The notes under the pieces were generated by a model. The model saw only the letters and a program-made list of their open reading frames with translations. It was not told the origin of the DNA and ran no database searches. The position numbers and the translations under genes were made by a program. A stretch of 64,000 nucleotides of DNA, taken from the NCBI GenBank assembly GCA_021307315.1, contig JAJSPD010000061.1, forward strand, positions 124,001 through 188,000, given 5' to 3'. Shown here piece after piece: positions 45,026 to 56,279 of this stretch. This stretch comes from Bisporella sp. PMI_857. Its lineage: Eukaryota; Ascomycota; Leotiomycetes; Helotiales; Helotiaceae. How positions within the stretch are numbered: position 1 is the first letter of the stretch; each line of letters begins with the position of its first letter.

Positions 45026-46717
45026 TCAACTAGAACGCCTTTTGAACGAGCCATTTCCTCTCAAGCCCGGCGATCTCTCCCTATGCTCCTCCCATTCTAG
45101 CGTCTTGTCCAAGCCAAAAGTACTCGCAAACCTCGCAGGCGACGCTTTAAAGAGCAAGCTGTTCTCCACAAAATCCGCAAACTTATCCGACCTCTCGGCA
45201 ACCTCTCTATTCTCACCAGTGGAATAACTCAAGACGATATCTATCATCATCTTCCGATCTCGTTCCGTATCGAACACCTCAGCATGATTGAGACCCTTCA
45301 GATACAGCACGTCTAATGCTCCGCCTAGCCACTTCGTCGACTTCCATGAGCAGCCATCTCGGTCGTCATCGAGCGCTTTCACTCCGTCAGGTCGGGTTAG
45401 ATATCTGCCGATTGCGTCAGCGGCAACGATGATATCGAGCTCGCTCAGCATGACCGTCCAGCGGCGGCCTTTCAGATCTTCCTTCCAGAGGATGTTATCC
45501 GGCCAGCAAAATCTACGGGCGAGCGTATGCGCAGCTCCCATGTCTGTCGATGCAAAGTAATAAAGCTGATGCTCAGATGCGGACTGTGGAGGTCTTCGCG
45601 TGAAGTTGTAGGTCATGTCTGGGAGATGGAGGAGGAACGACAAAGGATCTATGAATATCACATCGCTTATCCGGGAGTTGAGTGAGGTATTACGCAGAAG
45701 TTGTGCGGAAATGATGGTGCCATACGAGTTTGCCATGAGCACGAAGCGAGGCCAAGAGTGCTGGTCAAGGATTGCTCAAACCTCAGACCGCATTTCATCT
45801 GCTGTAAGAGTGGCGTGGGTTATGCGAAAGGAGATAGGGAGGATCTCGAGGACGACGATGCCAATCTGACCGTCCTCTTGATTGGATTTCTGATCAAGGG
45901 TGTTTGCCAGTTCTGCAAAGAAGTCCCCATAGGTGTGCAAAATGCCGATTCCATGGATTTACAAGATAGGAAGTTTGGTCGTGGAGGTATGTGGTCGGTA
46001 CCAATATGAGATGTGTTTGGCTGGTGACTTGTGTCGGGAGAGTATCGTCTGTGGCCGAAATGGGAAGCTGGCGAACCATTGCTTCGTAGCATAGTGCTGA
46101 TAACCATGATACCACATAATCAAAGCCGCGTAGATGTCAGCGCCACCTACGCCTAAGATATAGAACAGAAGTGGTTTATGCGAAAGGTTGACTGGGTCAA
46201 GCGAGAATCGAAGTGTTTGGACGCTTGGAGTTTTCCCCGGAAAGAATCTCAAGCCATCAGGAAGCAAGTGCTCTAGTGCATCGACGTACTCTTCCAACTC
46301 CTCATCCTCGTCTGGTCCTGCAGTTCCTATGTCTAGGAAAGCCCAGCAGATCCATTCCTTCACATTCTCTCGGCCAATGGTCTCGATCGGCGCCCCCCGA
46401 TGCCAGAGTGACACATATCTCACTGGGTCGGTGATAGTCGAGAGGCATTTGTTGAAGAGGTCACGACGCTGGTTGCGATCACTGACGTCCACTTCCATAG
46501 CCACGCCGTGTACAGCACGTGACATAGGCAAATACACCAGAAGATAGAACAGGGATTCCGCTAGAAGCCATATTTCAAGTACTATAGGTAAACATCTGAA
46601 TGGCAGTAGATTGAAAGTAGCGAAAGTGCAATATGCTAGGCTGAGAGGTGCGATACATTGAAAGTACCATGCGAATACTCGGGAGAAAATGAGAGTATCT
46701 CGAGAGCTGGGAAGCAT
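45026..46717 (-). pseudogene. Membrane-anchored alpha/beta hydrolase with two in-frame stops
   Basis: One continuous frame from ATG 46717 to 45026 (563 codons) interrupted only by TAA (45961-45959) and TGA (45778-45776). The N-terminus has hydrophobic segments (LSLAYCTFATFNLLPF, LLAESLFYLLVYLP). After the first stop the text IHGIGILHTYGDFFAEL is the oxyanion His-Gly region. After the second, MANSYGTIISAQLL is the nucleophile elbow (x-N-S-Y-G). Downstream are an Asp region (LSELDIIVAADAI) and GLNHAEVFD, the catalytic His. Since the stops sit between intact catalytic motifs with no splice signal, the gene is broken by point mutation. TGA may replace CGA, the C-to-T change expected of RIP (inference). 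Confidence 0.75.
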
Positions 46718-47383
46718 GTTGTGCAAAGTTCTTCGCGCAGGAATTCTTTTGAGCTCGGGTTTCTTTCGAGGCCGATAGAAGTGTTGAGTAGGTACGTATA
46801 TCTAGTACTTTCAAGAAGGTATGCTGTACTTCATTGAAGAGGCGTTCGCTCAACGCTTAGTCGAGTCACTCGGTTGAAGATGCTAGGTCACCGCCTAGTT
46901 GAGTTGGAGCACGCGGCTGTATGCAGCGAAGAAGGAAGAATGTTGGGGGCCATATGTAGCTGCCGATCCTTTGACCTTCAAGCCAATTAGGTTCCGGCCC
47001 GAAGTGCTTGTGGCACTAAGCAAGTGACCCGCCCCCTGCTTCCAGGCCACTTTCTCAGAGGAAGATATGTAAAGTGCTTATTATTTGCTGAGAACTAGTT
47101 AAAATGTAAGCTAATATGCATGCCTACCATTTAGCTTCACGACTTTGAGGCGCCAAACGTGCAATACTTTGTGAAGTCCCACGATTGCCCAACATGAGGT
47201 AGTACATACTAATGGTGGGGTGGTTCGAATCATGGCCGGTCATGCAGAGCCGCGCCTCTGTTCAGCTACCTTACAAACTTTATTTTCGAGTCCTTTTCCA
47301 ACGGATGGCCTGCGAATACGTGTTACCATGCTCTAGTTCAAGTGATACCAACCTCCAAAACCTTCTCGCCGCTATCGCTCGAT
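46718..47383. other. Divergent intergenic region
   Basis: About 670 bp between two divergent, both broken, genes. No other signal. Confidence 0.45.
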
Positions 47384-48682
47384 ATGATTGATTACACAGC
47401 GGCAATAACCTCCAAACGACATCTAGTACACGGCTTCGTGCAAGAGCCAAATGGTAGAGGGACTCTCGGCATTCTTTTGAGCTGTCTGGCAGTTCTCTTG
47501 CTTAACACTTGGACAGTGCTTCATCTCAACATCCCCCCACACAATACGCCATGGCGCAACTATCTACATAAATTTAAATGGTGGATTGTTTGTATGATAT
47601 GCCCTGATGGTCTTGCGGTCAGCTCTTGCGAGCAATGGCGTAATGCGAGGAGAAGTGTGAAAGCTTTGCAAAAAACATACCCTTGGTGGACTGTCACTCA
47701 TGGGTTTTACGCCGAGATGGGCGGTTATAGAGTGATGTCTAGTGATGGAGACCGGCAAATGTATATTTTCCGAGTCAAAGAGCTCATCTGGCTCACCGAG
47801 AATGGCGTTTTGACGATCCCAGAGATCAGGCTGGGTGAACTCCACGATAAGAGCAACGCAGACTGGCTCGTAAAGGGGATAGCACTGGCGCAATCCACTT
47901 GGTTTATGCTCCAGATATGTGCTCGCGTCAACCAAAAACTACCGATAACAACACTCGAGCTTGCGACAGTTGCTTTCATCGGCTGCACGGGTATGATGTA
48001 CTTCTTCTGGTGGAACAAACCAATGGATCTCGAGACCTTCACACCAACTCTAGACCCTGGGCTGGCCTCCGTACAACTTTGTCGCCTAGCACAGAGTATC
48101 TGCCTCCTCCACAAAGTATCCGAATGGTATCGGCCACCTCCCAAGGAAGCCCACGACCAATCTTGGGACTGGTTCTGGTTCGAGAAGCCGATGGTCCTTA
48201 GACGCCTCGAGGTCACCAGCAGAGGAGATGAAGTTTCAGCAGACCTACAAGTTATCGTGAAAGATAACTTCACGGCGCATGCTCGGGTAACGTCATGGTA
48301 CATGCCCGCCGTAAACGAAAGCCACAGCTCCGAATGAGGGCGTTGGGATCATATTTGTGTGTTCCTGATCGGAACGATGTTCAACGGCATTCATTGTGCG
48401 GCGTGGAAATTCCGCTTTCCCACACCTGTAGAGTCATTACTTTGGAAGCTATCGGCTTGCATTATGTTGGGTGTGATCTATATTTGGGTCCCGGTCGCAG
48501 GTATAACTTGGTGGTTGCCCAACAGAGGCTGGCTGAAATCGCTACTTTATTGGTTTGCAACCCTGTTGTACTTTCTGGCGCGCATATATCCCCTTGTCGA
48601 GGTGTTCTTTGGTATGGGGGCGTTGGAGCCGGCCATATACCTCACCGTGGAATGGACCCAGTATATCCCGCACGCTGGATAG
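47384..48682 (+). pseudogene. Fungal polytopic membrane protein with one in-frame stop
   Basis: ATG at 47384. The frame is open for 317 codons, meets TGA at 48335-48337, then stays open in the same frame to 48682 with continuing protein text (VFLIGTMFNGIHCAAWKF, GVIYIWVPVAGITWW). It belongs to a widespread unnamed ascomycete family recognised by GRGTLGILLSCLAVLLLNTW and TVLHLNIP, then HGFYAEMGGY, a buried W.L..NG..TIP segment, LPITTLELATVAFI and FFWWNKP. There are five to seven hydrophobic segments. No intron can remove the stop. Read-through would give 432 aa. The biochemical role is unknown. Confidence 0.7.
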
Positions 48683-48774
48683 AGCAATAAACCGAACTGT
48701 AAGAACACTTAACAAGCCATAGCTACTTCCTTTTGGATTGCGCTACGCATCAGAACCAATTCCATCAATGCAGG

Positions 48775-49141
48775 CTCGCTGAAGCAGAGCAGATGCATGA
48801 ACGAGCGCTTCAAGGCTGCGAGAAGGTCCTCAGAGCTTAATACGCTATGGCTTACATCCCGGCACTAACCATGCTGGGGTCTAGGTTCTCTCTCCGAGCA
48901 TCGAGGTGATCTAGTAAAGGCTAGCATACTCTACTCAAAAGCATTACTTGGATATGAGAAAGTGCTCGGACTTGGTTATCCAACGTTTCTGGATTTACAT
49001 GACAAACTTCGTATTCCGGATACCGCGATTGAGAACGAGGCCGCAGCAGGATTGGAAGAATCAAATAACCTTGAAGAAGGATCCGTCGCTAATGCGCGTG
49101 CAAAAGAAATGCTATCAAGATCAAAACGGCACGGGCTATAA
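48775..49141 (+). pseudogene. TPR-repeat gene C-terminal remnant
   Basis: 48775-48837 reads LAEAEQMHERALQGCEKVL, the consensus helix pair of the TPRs in fungal NB-TPR proteins. A stop follows. From 48884, in another frame, SEHRGDLVKASILYSKALLG and YEKVLGLG continue the repeat, followed by a charged tail to TAA at 49139-49141. A CACTAAC/TCTAG pair right before 48884 may be a real branch point and acceptor, so part of this could be a spliced exon. No upstream NB domain was found. Confidence 0.55.
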
Positions 49142-50735
49142 AAACCATGCGCTTTTCAGAGATATCTTCAATGTACTATTTAATCTTTATTTTACACTTT
49201 GCGTTGTAGAGAGTTAACGAGAACATCTACATGTATAGCGCTCTATATTTGCCACTTTAAACTTTAAATAGTATCTTTTATAACTATTTAAATACTTCTC
49301 TTAGTGTAATACTATAAAATACTAGATTTGTTTAAAACTTGCTGATTAACTCTATTCGCCGATTTTGGCTAGTGCTAGCCTAATCCTCCAGAATGATTCA
49401 CCCCGGCATGTGACCGGTCAGACCAGAGCGAGTGCTGATGTATGAAGCAGTATGTAGCAGCTTTAAAAACATTAATTTTTCACTGACACTAATTTCGAAC
49501 TCTACTGTACTGATACCGTACTAAAATTGTATATTGATATTCACAGCTTCTCCCTATTGGGTGCAGGGCAAGTGACAGCAGCAGAAGTTCAGGCAGTAAT
49601 TGTCGGAAAGTAGTAGCAATGCCAAGAATTACGTGAGCTCATTGCGCTTGGCCTTAGTCTGCTGCAAGATCATTCATAGTTGCAGTACTGATGTACTGAT
49701 TATGCACGTATATAGTATATTTGAAAGGTCCTAATTTTAAATATCTCTACATCTGATCTAAGCCCAAGCCCACCAGTCATGCAAGATTATGAATAATAAA
49801 TCTGAAACTTGGTCTGAGGATTTCTACTATTAGCCTGTCACACTCACGAATTATACCGTTGCCTATTGTATCTGTAGATGTACAGCGCGTGCCGTGAGAT
49901 GCGCCATATCAGAAAATGACACTCGTCTTTTATATTACATTAAACAACGGCTTTAAGCCTGGAAAGCCTGGAAAGCCAGGTTTGTATGCATACATCGTGC
50001 CAAACTTCTCTATTAAATTCGGGAGGTCTATACTATGCCAACCACTTTCCGGGCACTGGACTCCATTTTCAACTACCCTTGATCACTCCCTTGTAATACT
50101 CTTGCAAGTAGTACGTAAAATACCCTTAATTGCAAGATTATTCTGGGAGCAAAATAATATTGATTTTTACATTGCGCTACTACCGATATTATTCCGGCTA
50201 GTGAATACTTTGGGCGAATAGTAAGCTTAGTATTTTTGCCAAGAATTTAAGCGAACAATGAAAAGCTTTATTTGGGATTAGTTGTGGTCACCTGAAAAAG
50301 AAGGTACTAATGATCACGTGCGCCACAATCACATTTTTTAGACGTCAAATTACGTAAACGTTATTTATATTGATAAAAGCCAAAACCTCTTATATTTTTG
50401 GGGGGAAAGCATAGGATGGCTCCAAGGGCGATTCGGCTCTGATAATCCTGATCACGTGCCCACAATTAGCCCTACGCTAATACCTTAGCGTAGCACTAAC
50501 GTATGTCGTTTCAATTGTACCCCTTACAACACCTGTTGTCTTGGTGTGATCTTTGCTGGCTGTAATAACCAGCTGAATCCAGGTCTTGGAAGGTGGTAGC
50601 TTTTTTGTGCACATTTGCTGATAGGCCAAATCGCCTTATCGAGCTTTTCCAATTTCCCTCGATTTCACAGCAGCCGAAGCCCCAAGACTGCCCAGGAACT
50701 ATCATCAGGGACCCGGGTTTGCCAAATCCTTCAAA
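49142..50735. other. AT-rich intergenic region
   Basis: 1.6 kb. Contains a short gcctggaaa tandem near 49960-49980 and a perfect 9-bp hairpin, ctacgctaa (50472-50480) and ttagcgtag (50485-50493). The last 200 bp are likely the promoter of the DUF6604 gene. No gene seen. Confidence 0.5.
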
Positions 50736-53336
50736 ATGCTGCCGGACTTCCTCAAGCCCAGTTACAAACGGTATAAAGACGACACAGATCACTTTGCCTT
50801 TTGGCTGGTCAACATTGCCAAGAAATGCGGCCTACAGCCTGATTCGGCTACCCAAAAGAATTCCAACACTGAAACTCCCGGCAAAGCAAAGTCAAAAGGC
50901 AAACCGGTTGAGTCAAAGTACGTGGCAACTACTAGTGAGCTCCTCAATATCGGACAGGCCATTGCCAATTCTGCCGTCCGTGTCCCAGCCTCTATTTTGG
51001 CCTTGGGCAAACGAGCCATTAAGTTGAGAAAAGATGTTACTTCGCATTTCTGGGGAAAGGGCGACATCGCTTCTAACAAGAGACATGCTCACTTTATCTC
51101 GGTTTTGGAAAATATTTGCGAAGCCCTCGAGTGGCAAAAAGCGACCGAAGCCTCATCCAAAAATAAACCTCCTGTGGACCATGACAAGGACGTCGATACC
51201 CAAGCTTGGTTGAATAGGTTTGCCGCGCTCACTGTTGAGGAGCTTCAGGACGTACCCGAGTCCATCGCAGATGCCAGCGAGATTATGAAGGTGGAGGTTG
51301 TCGAAGACGACGACGTGGCCGATGAGGCAGCTGATGCCTATCTCTCTCACCACTTTTTCATGATCTTTTGCTTGTTGTACGACTTGCAAAACTGGAGAAC
51401 CTTTATCTCGCAAACCTGGACTGAATACCGAGATCTTAAGATTGATCTTATGACGGCTTCTATCATCACCGACAATGCTGTGCAGCTTGCACAAACCTTG
51501 ATCAAGGAGGTCGTCGACAGCTGGCCCCGTAAGCTGCCCGGCGACGACCTAGAGATACAAAGGATCCTGTATGCGACTGCATGTTTGGCTCATGGGGTGG
51601 ATGAACTAGTATCACCGAGCCTGACATTCAACATCAAACTGGCCGATTTTGCCGACTGGTGTTACCTCCCAACGGCAACCCTACTGCAAAGTTTTATTCC
51701 CGTCTTTCAGGATAACAGCGTACCTGTCTACAAGCCGGGATACTTTGGGACTTACGATCCTAAGGCGGACCGAGCGAATATGTCTGTCGTCGAGAGATTC
51801 AACGAGGATAAACTGATCCTCATGGAGCTTCTTCCCGAATTCTGTGTGATGGACATGTTTCACATCCGCATGCCCGTCTCGGACAAAATCACCAGCGGCT
51901 TCGTCGAGTTCATACATGACAAGAAGCCCACCCTCTGGCTGTCTTTTGCTGCGCAGATCCTTCTTGATACGCATCACACCATGAGGTCGAGTCGACTAGG
52001 TGCTTTTGGTGATCTTCGAATGTCTGGTCTACGCATCGCCAGGACTATCGAAGACTTCTGGAAGCTCTCCGAGACGCATCCGAAGCCCAAATTCTGGCCC
52101 CAAGCAGGAGATGATGAAATCAAGCGAATACGCCAGTGCATCGAGACCTTCATTGAGAAGGATCCCCTGCTAGTCGTGCGGCAGACACTAGCCAGAGAGT
52201 TGTCTTACCAAAAGCAAGACTACCCGGATCATTTTGTCTTTTCCCGGAACCCAGTTCTCTGCGGTCTGATCATGACGCACCTCAACCTCTCCATGCAAAC
52301 AGTCGGCCAGTTATTGGTGAACCAATGGTACGATGTGCAGCAGATGGCTTTCCTGTACAACTTGGTCCAACAATCCAGTTCAAAGTTGGTCTGGCCGGAC
52401 ATCGAGATGTTCATCAAGATCCACGGCGAGAATCGCATCTTCATTGGCGACAGACCGAAGGATGCTGCTCAATCTCTAAACAGGCTTGAAATGGTTACGG
52501 GCATATCCTCAGCCACGCGGTTCGCTCGCGATTCCCGACAAGGACGTGTGGGTTTCCATAATCCTGACAAGAACTGGAACGCGGCCAGACTTCTTGAGCC
52601 AACGACCAAGGTCGTGAACCTCTTTCGGGATCAATACATGGCTGGTATAAACATCAATGCTATTTCTAGTGCCAATGTTGAGAAGCTACTCAATGATCTT
52701 TCAGACGAAGCGAAGACGACAGCAAACAAGTCCAAAAAGGGGGGGAAGAAAGGAGAGCTGCCTCTGTCTTCCAACTCACAACTCCTTCTGGAACGCAAAT
52801 GGTCTCGCACGCACAATATAGGACCGCTACAGCTCCTCGCTCTCATCAAGAGCAAGCTGTGTGAGGAAGAGCCGGTCATATTATTCAACTACTTTGGCAT
52901 GCACAAGCGCTCAATAGAGATACTCCGCCTCATCAAGGCCAAGGAGCACCATAAATTTGTTCAGTACTTCACGCCACATTACATGCCGAACGACTCGATG
53001 ATCTCAAACCTCGTCATTCTCGTGCACCATGTCGCACGCGGCTCGGCGCAGGCTGGAGGACTTATAGGCCTCGGGACCGATGGGAAGATGGTAGTCAGTC
53101 GCATTGTCGTGAGCTGTGGGGATGTTATGGAGGACTATCTCAAGAAGAATGGCGACGCGGCATGCAAGGAGCTACGGATATTTTGCAAGAACAAGACTCA
53201 ATTGAAGACGCTCGAGGAAGGCAGCGACCGGCAGAACAAGGAGATGGATAAGCAGTTTGGGTATTGGTTCAGTTTAGAAGAAGCTATGGGCCCCGCGTGG
53301 ATAGCATCCATTATGACGGGAATTCCTGTCGCTTGA
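50736..53336 (+). CDS. DUF6604 domain protein
   Basis: Intronless, 866 aa, ATG at 50736. The N-terminus MLPDFLKPSYKRYKDDTDHF followed by FWLVNIAKKCG is the opening of the fungal DUF6604 domain. Next come a Lys-rich linker (about 45-65), ESKYVATTSELLNIGQAIAN and LRKDVTSHFWG, the second half of the domain (to about residue 260). The remaining 600 residues are helical (EFCVMDMFHIRMPVSDKIT, LVVRQTLARELSYQ) and include a Lys-rich patch at about 665-680 (KSKKGGKKGE). No catalytic motif is visible. Proteins with this domain are abundant in filamentous ascomycetes, and the function is unknown. The gene is intact between relics. GC-rich third positions suggest ordinary coding sequence. Confidence 0.85.
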   Translation: MLPDFLKPSYKRYKDDTDHFAFWLVNIAKKCGLQPDSATQKNSNTETPGKAKSKGKPVESKYVATTSELLNIGQAIANSAVRVPASILALGKRAIKLRKDVTSHFWGKGDIASNKRHAHFISVLENICEALEWQKATEASSKNKPPVDHDKDVDTQAWLNRFAALTVEELQDVPESIADASEIMKVEVVEDDDVADEAADAYLSHHFFMIFCLLYDLQNWRTFISQTWTEYRDLKIDLMTASIITDNAVQLAQTLIKEVVDSWPRKLPGDDLEIQRILYATACLAHGVDELVSPSLTFNIKLADFADWCYLPTATLLQSFIPVFQDNSVPVYKPGYFGTYDPKADRANMSVVERFNEDKLILMELLPEFCVMDMFHIRMPVSDKITSGFVEFIHDKKPTLWLSFAAQILLDTHHTMRSSRLGAFGDLRMSGLRIARTIEDFWKLSETHPKPKFWPQAGDDEIKRIRQCIETFIEKDPLLVVRQTLARELSYQKQDYPDHFVFSRNPVLCGLIMTHLNLSMQTVGQLLVNQWYDVQQMAFLYNLVQQSSSKLVWPDIEMFIKIHGENRIFIGDRPKDAAQSLNRLEMVTGISSATRFARDSRQGRVGFHNPDKNWNAARLLEPTTKVVNLFRDQYMAGININAISSANVEKLLNDLSDEAKTTANKSKKGGKKGELPLSSNSQLLLERKWSRTHNIGPLQLLALIKSKLCEEEPVILFNYFGMHKRSIEILRLIKAKEHHKFVQYFTPHYMPNDSMISNLVILVHHVARGSAQAGGLIGLGTDGKMVVSRIVVSCGDVMEDYLKKNGDAACKELRIFCKNKTQLKTLEEGSDRQNKEMDKQFGYWFSLEEAMGPAWIASIMTGIPVA

Positions 53337-53936
53337 GTCTTGGAAGGATGGCAGCTATAAGGGATCGCACTTTGAGTCGCAAGCTCCTCTATGTAAGGCG
53401 GGTGCCGATTCCAGTCAAATCGGCGTTCATGTTCGGTAAGTGTGTCTAGAATCAGTTTAGCGTGTTAGTTAAACCAAAAGTTAAATCAATAAGATATATT
53501 AAAATAGAGCTATGGCGCCACGGTCATGCAATGTGTACCTAACAAGATAAAGGGCAAAGGTAGTGATATTCGAGAATCTAAAGTTAAAGAACAAGAGAAA
53601 GTGGAAAGAGATCTGATAAGCGACTATAATATATATATATACTCGAGCTCCCTAAAACAGTATGGCCCTGAACCAGGTGCTTCCGGAGCCGGGGCTCCGA
53701 ATTATCCGGGTCAGAACCCTACAGCTGGGGAGAGCCAAGTGATATATATCGCCAAAGGGCGCCAAGAAGCATAGTCCCACCCGTAGTTTACATAAGTCGT
53801 TCTAAACAAGCAAAGTGAAATCAAATTATCTGCTAGTCTTTATAATATAGTTCGGCAGAGCAAGTACTAATAAACTAGCCCTAAAAGCACCTCCGATATT
53901 ATCTTTAAATTAAAGACGTCCGCTTTGGAGCAGGCT
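53337..53936. other. Intergenic region
   Basis: 600 bp. No supported gene; the open frame 53526-53774 is AT-repeat and low-complexity derived. Confidence 0.45.
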
Positions 53937-54212
53937 TTAAGCTCCAGAATGGTACGCAAGCCAAGCACATCGCAACTTCTGCTGCATAGTTATAAAAGCA
54001 TCACAATCACTTATATAAGTCACATTCTTGTAGCAGAGCATCCGCAGCCAATTGTCGCAGTAGATCTTGCCCACGAATGCCATCCCATCATCTAAAGTGG
54101 ACTTATAGTCTCTGCTCTCTTCATAACGGCAGTTGCTATCGCCATACACAATGATACCCGTGATGCTCGGCGGGAGGCTGAATAAAAGGCCGCTAAGGCG
54201 AAACCAGATCAT
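53937..54212 (-). CDS. Small candidate secreted protein
   Basis: 91 codons from ATG 54212. The first 22 residues (MIWFRLSGLLFSLPPSITGI) fit a signal peptide. The mature part has five Cys (NCRYEES, IYCDNW, MLCYKN, SDCDAF, LRCAW) and is rich in Asp, Tyr and Asn, as in small secreted fungal proteins. No domain recognised and no intron evident. It sits 120 bp downstream of the GT31 gene on the same strand, so it could instead be a chance frame in that 3' flank. Confidence 0.4.
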   Translation of the reverse strand: MIWFRLSGLLFSLPPSITGIIVYGDSNCRYEESRDYKSTLDDGMAFVGKIYCDNWLRMLCYKNVTYISDCDAFITMQQKLRCAWLAYHSGA

Positions 54213-54330
54213 GCTCCGCCGCCCTCTCCCAACCCACAACCGAGCCTAGTACTACTTTCTTCCGCAATAGAAATCGGAGCCAAATCAAGGGAATAGTATC
54301 TCGAAAGTATGGTGCGCCAAGACGTGGAAT

Positions 54331-55847
54331 TCATGAGGGGCAGTCGGCTAGCAGCTTTATGGTTCTCTGGACATTAATTCTGGTGGATTTGCGATTGCTT
54401 GGGTGTCCTACAATTAGCCAAGGGCTTATATGGCAGGCCCTGCTTTCCGCCTCCCAAGTCCACGCCAGGCAAGTAGATCCATAATTACGACAAACTTGGA
54501 GACAATGCTCTGGTGTCTTAACATTGTTCGTGGTCATTGTAGCTTCATCCAACCTGCCAACGTGATCCCAATTCACGCGAATGGGATCTGCAACGAAACT
54601 ATCAAAAGAAGGTGCTCCATATATATTCCACAGATCAATCCACGATACGGAGTCCACAACATTCCTGAATGTTCTCCCGACCTTCAACATTTCCGACGGG
54701 GACATCTTGTGAAACGAGATAATTGGAGCACAAAACCGGTCTCCTCGTATACGTGTGATACGGGGTGGTTCTCCATTAAAGTAGCGGCTATAATTTTCTT
54801 CTAAGTATATGCCGCATTTCATTGCCGTGGTCGCAATAAGTTTGTCCCCAAAGCGAGCGTCCAGCGACTCTAGATGAGCTCTCAAAACTATCTCAGCTTC
54901 CTGAACAAAAATACGATCCATGGCTGCGCGTGAGAAGACCACAGCTGATCCTCCGTGTGCAAAGCGCGCCTTGTAATCGCCGATGGCATTTCCAATATAA
55001 TGAGGAACTGATGAATCGAGCTGTTCTAGAATAGCTTTCAGGGAAGCATCCACAACATACGTATCATCGTCGAACAACATATACCACTTTTTATGGGGCA
55101 TTAGTTTAAACCCAAGCTCCAGGCCAGAAATGTGCTATTCTGCGGTCAGTTGAATCCATGGCGTGTATTCTAAAGATTTAAATAAAATGACAAGGATATA
55201 ACAATGAAGGACAAAAATGCGAAGTCAAAGAAGGAAAGTCAAATTACCAGAAAACCGGTGGAGATAGCAGTTACTCATAAGGAGTAGAATATGCCGAAAG
55301 TGAAACTTGCCTTCATTATGTCTAACTCCCATCCATAAGTCTCCCCAATTGTGCGCGCTAAGCCTGTGCTCCCACTCGAAATAGCATTTGTAAGATTGTG
55401 GTAGTATTGCAGGCGTCGGGCATCGGTTTGCGATAACAGAGACCCACTCTCCAGTATTGCTGCTAGCGCGTTATAAACTGGTCTTTCTAGGTTGCTGTGA
55501 TTAGGTTGCATTCCTGGCCCTATTCCATAGTCGCCCACAAGAACAACTCTTCCCTGGATTTGTGCATCTCCGAAGGCATCTAGTCGTGCTTGGAGCCGCT
55601 CCTGGGTTGAATATCCGGTCTTGATGATAATACCGACAGCGTCCATGTCAAGAGGAAAAGCAGGCGCTCCTGATATCCAACGGTTTTTTCTGATCAGCGC
55701 GTTAAGTGCGCTATTGGAAAGCCATCGTACTAGAAGAACAAGGCTACTATCGTAAGGCAGAACTGTCCATAGCAACACGCAAGAGGCAGTGAATATCAAC
55801 GCACACCAACGCAGATGCAGTCGTGGGAAATGAATTAAGATTCCCAT
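54331..55847 (-). CDS. GT31-like (fringe-type) glycosyltransferase with C-terminal PAN-like domain
   Basis: Two exons, 55847-55311 and 55134-54331, 1341 nt, 446 aa. The intron (55135-55310, 176 nt) has a GC donor (AAG/GCAAGT) and a TAG acceptor. The join gives LDIMKHISGLELGFKLMPHKKW, as expected in the family. A type II membrane anchor lies at residues 15-35 (CALIFTASCVLLWTVLP), so the enzyme is likely Golgi-lumenal. The DxD metal-binding motif is YMLFDDDTYV. HYIGNAIGDYKARFAHGGSA is the fringe-like donor or acceptor loop. The C-terminal Cys-rich part (EHCLQVCRNYGSTCLAWTW, then ACHISPW) resembles a PAN/apple domain. Expected role: transfer of a sugar to glycoproteins or glycolipids. Acceptor unknown. 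Confidence 0.8.
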
Positions 55848-56279
55848 TTATAATTTCTATGCCTGATGACTGCTTGTATACTCGGATGGGCAATAGAACT
55901 GGAAGGATTAATGAAAGATATGCGCAGGAATAGTGGTGTTTTGATGTAAAAGGGTACGGAGAAACTACGTATCACATGTTGCACCAAATTAGAACGATAA
56001 CGGAGGGTCACACATGATGACCAAAAAAAAGGTGACAAGCTAATTTCACGTGCCTCTACGGTTATGGAAGCTGGATAGAACATTGCGCTGAGTTTTAGCT
56101 TTTAGCAAATTCTACGTAGGTTCAACAGTGAACAAGTCAAACTAGCGCCAAAACAACCTGTAGTGTTTAAATAATGGTTTCACAAGAAACAATGCAGATT
56201 ACGCGAAGTCTTAGACCAAAATTATACCATAAATATCGCCCAGATCTATCAGACTAAGACTTGAAGGCTACCTACAATC
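55848..56279. other. Upstream region of the GT31 gene
   Basis: 430 bp, AT-rich, presumably promoter. No other feature. Confidence 0.45.

Noticed and set aside
49955..49985. gcctggaaa tandem repeat
   Set aside because: Only two and a half units; too short to call a minisatellite.
53630..53642. TATA-like tract before an 82-codon frame
   Set aside because: The frame has no coding character and the AT run is a simple repeat.
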